A stretch of DNA of 26,903 bases, taken from positions 1 through 26,903 of the forward strand of contig JBFLXN010000016.1 in the NCBI GenBank assembly GCA_040755715.1. The letters are read 5' to 3'. Below are positions 24,758 to 26,903 of the stretch, piece after piece. A program made the translations under genes and the position numbers. The notes under the pieces are model-generated. The model saw only the letters and a list, made by a program, of their open reading frames with translations. It searched no databases and had not been told where the DNA came from. Positions within the stretch are counted from its first letter, which is position 1. Every line of letters starts with the position of its first letter. This DNA is from JBFLXN01 sp040755715 [NCBI: Candidatus Edwardsbacteria bacterium] (GTDB lineage Bacteria; Edwardsbacteria; AC1; JBFLXN01).

Positions 24758-25165
24758 CTATGGGCTTCTTCTCACCTTTTGAGATAGACTGACCCTCTTT
24801 TGGTCTATCTCTATCTCTTCCTTCTCTGGATGTAGTCTTATACCATACAGTTGCATAAAATCATGGCCTGCTAATATGTCATAAGTTGGCTCCAAGATAT
24901 TCTGGTCTACCACATAGGCTATCTGTCTACACCAGAAGTCCAAAAGTTTGATATGAATCAACAAGATTTCAGAGCTTTTGAAACCTCCACCCCCTAGTCC
25001 AGAAAATATCTCTGGTTCAGGAAGTGGAATTAGATTTCCAAGCCTTAGTCCAGCACTTTTATGGATGAAGGTGTAAGGAGAACCACTATCAAAATAGAAG
25101 ATCAACCCCACTGCCTTTTTGCCAGAAGGATGTGCACTTACCAGCAACTCCTTCAAAATATCCAT
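24758..25165 (-). CDS. Retropepsin-like (clan AA) aspartic protease, first gene of the cas operon
   Basis: 135 residues from the ATG at 25163-25165, which has GAGGTAGTAG just upstream; the frame is open 17 codons further back, but without a ribosome site. The active-site motif is Asp26-Ser-Gly in FYFDSGSPYTFI, flanked by hydrophobic strands. The second family signature is ILAGHDFMQLYGIRLHPEK (97-115), the usual I-L-G-x-D-x-L stretch. One Asp-Ser-Gly site per chain implies a homodimer, as in retroviral proteases. No signal peptide, so cytoplasmic. It is led by the promoter at 25197-25226, lies 24 bases before cas6 on the same strand, and no terminator separates them. Proteases of this type are not standard in type I-D loci, so it may be a passenger or a true accessory. 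Confidence 0.85.
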   Translation of the reverse strand: MDILKELLVSAHPSGKKAVGLIFYFDSGSPYTFIHKSAGLRLGNLIPLPEPEIFSGLGGGGFKSSEILLIHIKLLDFWCRQIAYVVDQNILEPTYDILAGHDFMQLYGIRLHPEKEEIEIDQKRVSLSQKVRRSP

Positions 25166-25196
25166 CTCTACTACCTCTTGATTTCTTCTATGAGTT

Positions 25197-25226
25197 AATA
25201 TACCATAATTTCCCAAGGAATTGCAA
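25197..25226 (-). promoter_or_regulatory. Promoter for the protease-cas operon
   Basis: Minus strand TTGCAA (25221-25226), 18-base spacer, TATATT (25197-25202), about 32 bases before the protease ATG. It is the only clear promoter found upstream of cas6, so it likely drives the effector operon. Confidence 0.65.
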
Positions 25227-25236
25227 GAAAAAAAGA

Positions 25237-25266
25237 TTGCATTTTTTATGGGAAAAGAGATATACT
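25237..25266 (+). promoter_or_regulatory. Divergent promoter for the lipoprotein gene
   Basis: TTGCAT (25237-25242), 18-base spacer, TATACT (25261-25266) followed by ATAAA, the same TATACTATAAA core as at 5236. The -35 boxes of the two divergent promoters are only 10 bases apart, so a shared regulator could act on both. Confidence 0.75.
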
Positions 25267-25352
25267 ATAAAGGACAATTACCAATAACCAAACAAAAAAA
25301 TGACCAATGACCAATAACTCAATGACAGCCCCGCATTGGTAACAGGAGAAAG

Positions 25353-26195
25353 ATGAGAAGCACAAATAATTACCACAAAAACACGAAATTTGGAAAGCGC
25401 GAAGTTTTAAAAAATTTCCGTGATGGAGTTTACCCCGATATTTCCGGGGTGCTTTCGTGGTTTATCTTGATTCTTGCAGTTCTCTGCCTCATTTCAAGTT
25501 GTTCTTTTTTTAAGAAAAAAGAAGAAAAGCCTGAACCTGAACGCAAACCCGTAGTAGCTGACACTATTTTGTTGAGGTCAATGTTGGCGGAAAGTCTAAG
25601 AGTGAAGAGACTTCCCAGTCCATCCCTGCCCGATACTACCAAACAGAAAAAAGTGGCAAAGTTTACCATTGAAATCTCAGGACCAGTAGAATTACACCTC
25701 TATGATGCTGTGGGAAATCACACCGGCCCAGCCACACCAGAAGAATACCTGCCCATGGTTGAGGCTTTGCTGAGCCAAAAGGACCTACACGAGCAAGAGC
25801 AGGAACATCTGCTAAATATTAAAGAAGAAATTATCCAGACTGGCAGTGCCGCCAGATTTGCTACTTTCAAAAATATTCCGGGGAGTTCTTATAATGTAAG
25901 TGGAGAAAAGAAGACAGCCACTCTTTTGGGTCAACGGACCTTTCAAATTAACCTATTGGCACAGGATGAAGGGTATTTCACTCTGTGGATAAAGATACAA
26001 TATGATGATAGCACTTTTCAGAAAATCGGTTATGAAAATGTAGCCAGTACGGCCAAGACAAAAGGAGAAATGGAAATTTCTTTAGAGATGTCTGATTGGA
26101 CTCTGATGTTAGACAAAGATGGCGATGGAGATTTTGAGACAGAAGTGGAACCAAGTAGTCGGAGTGCTACTTATAATTCAGACAGTAGATTATAG
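25353..26195 (+). CDS. Lipoprotein of unknown function with acidic Asp-rich C-terminus
   Basis: 280 residues; ATG preceded by ACAGGAGA. A hydrophobic stretch (about residues 34-47) ends in a lipobox (ISSC, Cys50), so a lipid-anchored envelope protein is expected. The part before the hydrophobic stretch is unusually long (33 residues), and its DNA (ACCACAAAAACACGAAATTT...) looks like dispersed-repeat sequence. After the Cys there is a charged linker (KKKEEKPEPERKP), a helical region and beta strands (TFQINLLAQDEGYFTLWI). Near the end DKDGDGDFETEVE resembles a calcium-binding DxDxDG loop. No family recognised. It is divergent from the cas operon; no functional link is shown. Confidence 0.8.
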   Translation: MRSTNNYHKNTKFGKREVLKNFRDGVYPDISGVLSWFILILAVLCLISSCSFFKKKEEKPEPERKPVVADTILLRSMLAESLRVKRLPSPSLPDTTKQKKVAKFTIEISGPVELHLYDAVGNHTGPATPEEYLPMVEALLSQKDLHEQEQEHLLNIKEEIIQTGSAARFATFKNIPGSSYNVSGEKKTATLLGQRTFQINLLAQDEGYFTLWIKIQYDDSTFQKIGYENVASTAKTKGEMEISLEMSDWTLMLDKDGDGDFETEVEPSSRSATYNSDSRL

Positions 26196-26339
26196 ATTCA
26201 AGACTACAAACTTAGGGGAGAAAAATGATATGAAGAATTATGGAGAAAGAGTCAAGAAGGCTTGAGAATACTCCAAGGTTTGATTTCTTAGATAGAAAAG
26301 TCTGATGTCTGATGTCCAGTGTCTGAATCACTTGAACAC
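26196..26339. other. Intergenic, low-complexity
   Basis: No gene seen. Contains a degenerate AAAAGTCTGATGTCTGATGTC stretch (around 26297-26318) resembling 11537-11560 near the other tRNA. An ATG after AGGGGAG at about 26214 meets a stop at once. Confidence 0.5.
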
Positions 26340-26369
26340 TTGACAATTGAGAGAGGAATGTGTTAAACT
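26340..26369 (+). promoter_or_regulatory. Promoter of tRNA-Val
   Basis: TTGACA (26340-26345, perfect), 18-base spacer, TAAACT (26364-26369) with an extended-10 TG at 26361-26362. Start predicted near 26376, about 40 bases before the mature tRNA. Confidence 0.6.
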
Positions 26370-26377
26370 AAAACTGA

Positions 26378-26413
26378 TTAGCGGTTTAGTTAGCTAAACC
26401 CCTAAACCGCTAA
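26378..26413 (+). repeat. Inverted repeat in the tRNA-Val leader with two alternative pairings
   Basis: TTAGCGGTTTAG (26378-26389) is the perfect inverse of CTAAACCGCTAA (26402-26413), but its GGTTTAG (26383-26389) also pairs with CTAAACC (26394-26400) over a TTAG loop. The hairpin ends 2 bases before the tRNA 5' end. Confidence 0.7.
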
Positions 26414-26415
26414 CC

Positions 26416-26489
26416 GGACGGTTGGCTCAGTCGGTGAGAGCGCCTCGCTTACACCGAGGAGGTCGTAGGTTCGAATCCTACACCGTCCA
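26416..26489 (+). tRNA. tRNA-Val (anticodon UAC)
   Basis: 74 bases, full cloverleaf: acceptor GGACGGT/ACCGTCC, D-arm with GGCTCAG...GAGC, anticodon stem CCTCG/CGAGG with loop CTTACAC, T-arm GTAGG/CCTAC with TTCGAAT, discriminator A. CCA is not encoded. Confidence 0.95.
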
Positions 26490-26534
26490 TTATCTCCACA
26501 ATCTAACGGGGCAAGCCGAGGAGGTCATCCCGTA
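26490..26534. other. Spacer with partial TCTAACGGGG motif
   Basis: Holds TCTAACGGGG (about 26503-26512), matching one end of the 108-bp inverted-repeat element at 12073-12085. Confidence 0.45.
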
Positions 26535-26599
26535 TGGCCTCGCTCGTCCCGATAAATCGGGACGGCTGAGAGGCTACGCCCAAGGGTTACAACCGAGGG
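26535..26599 (+). repeat. tRNA-adjacent dispersed repeat, copy 2
   Basis: 65 bases matching 11772-11837 in the same orientation with two substitutions and one indel. It contains the perfect palindrome GTCCCGAT-AA-ATCGGGAC (26546-26563). It begins 45 bases after the tRNA-Val 3' end. Confidence 0.85.
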
Positions 26600-26903
26600 T
26601 TTCACTCGTTCTTACGTAATGATTTTTCAAAAGCAATAAGCTTGCCGCTTCGGGATTTGAAAAATTAAACACGACTTTGTTAAAATTTTGTCTAAAATTG
26701 GCACGATTTATCCTGAACGGAGTGAAGGAAAATCAACACTGACAAGCGTTTAAGCCTTCTGGGCTTGTTCACCAAGAGAAAGACAGCCCAAGCCCCGATA
26801 AATCGGGGCTTCAGGGCATCCTCAAATGAAAGAAAATGCAAAATTTAAATATCAAAATGCAAAATTAAGGAATTTGTTTTTAATTTTTGATATGTCATTT
26901 TGA
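26600..26903. other. Gene-poor end of the window with repeats
   Basis: No gene seen. A copy of the CCGAAGCGGCAAGCT repeat lies inverted at 26639-26661 (compare 5015-5038). A third CCCGATAAATCGGG palindrome (AGCCCCGAT-AA-ATCGGGGCT, 26791-26810) has 9-bp arms. The last 70 bases are A/T-rich with repeated CAAAATGCAAAATT phrases, like those at 178-205. Confidence 0.6.

Noticed and set aside
11772-26599. Integrative element with attL/attR at the tRNAs
   Set aside because: No integrase, and neither direct repeat overlaps a tRNA 3' end; copy 1 is on the 5' side of its tRNA. Kept only as a possible recombination bracket.
26422-26619. 65-residue open frame
   Set aside because: Overlaps tRNA-Val and the dispersed repeat; the SVRAPRLHRGGRRFES type of translation is a well-known tRNA artefact.

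Overview
The window looks like a piece of an uncultivated, fairly AT-rich bacterium of the FCB type (for example candidate division WOR-3/Stahlbacteria or a relative). This is inferred from two secreted proteins with type IX-style (FlgD-like) C-terminal sorting domains, a PorV-like outer-membrane protein remnant, lipoproteins, TPR-rich proteins, canonical -35/-10 promoters, AGGAGG ribosome sites, tRNAs without an encoded CCA, and many short palindromic intergenic repeats. The taxonomy is inference.

Layout. (1) 1-5.2 kb: a minus-strand run with a protein built of thirteen 34-residue TPR-like repeats, a secreted 5'-nucleotidase/UshA-type phosphoesterase overlapping it by 50 bases, a small membrane protein, and a frameshifted four-helix-bundle gene; the start of a further gene runs off the left edge. 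(2) 5.2-10.4 kb: a plus-strand transcription unit with a strong promoter, a ~470-base structured leader containing a small ORF, and two large secreted proteins with the same C-terminal sorting domain. (3) 10.5-12.1 kb: a broken PorV-like gene, a tRNA with anticodon CAU, and a cluster of inverted and dispersed repeats. (4) 12.1-13.8 kb: a TPR lipoprotein. (5) 13.9-25.2 kb: a complete type I-D CRISPR-Cas locus on the minus strand. (6) 25.3-26.9 kb: a divergent lipoprotein, tRNA-Val(UAC), and more dispersed repeats.

The CRISPR-Cas locus reads, in transcription order: retropepsin-like aspartic protease, cas6, cas10d (HD nuclease fused to the large subunit), csc2 (cas7), csc1 (cas5), cas3 helicase without HD, a 0.4-kb gap, cas4, cas1, cas2, an AT-rich leader with its own promoter, and an array of 27 repeats and 26 spacers. 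Inside the 3' end of cas10d, a near-perfect Shine-Dalgarno (AAAGGAGGTG) precedes an in-frame ATG, marking a separately translated small subunit (Cas11d). The protease is the first gene behind the best promoter of the operon and sits 24 bases from cas6. A protease in that position of a type I-D operon is the least expected feature here.

Other notable points: a vestigial Cas4-like N-terminal fragment just upstream of the intact cas4; a 65-66-bp direct repeat next to both tRNA genes, which brackets the CRISPR-Cas locus; dispersed repeat sequence that seems to have been absorbed into the 5' ends of lipoprotein genes; and two homopolymer-associated frameshifts.
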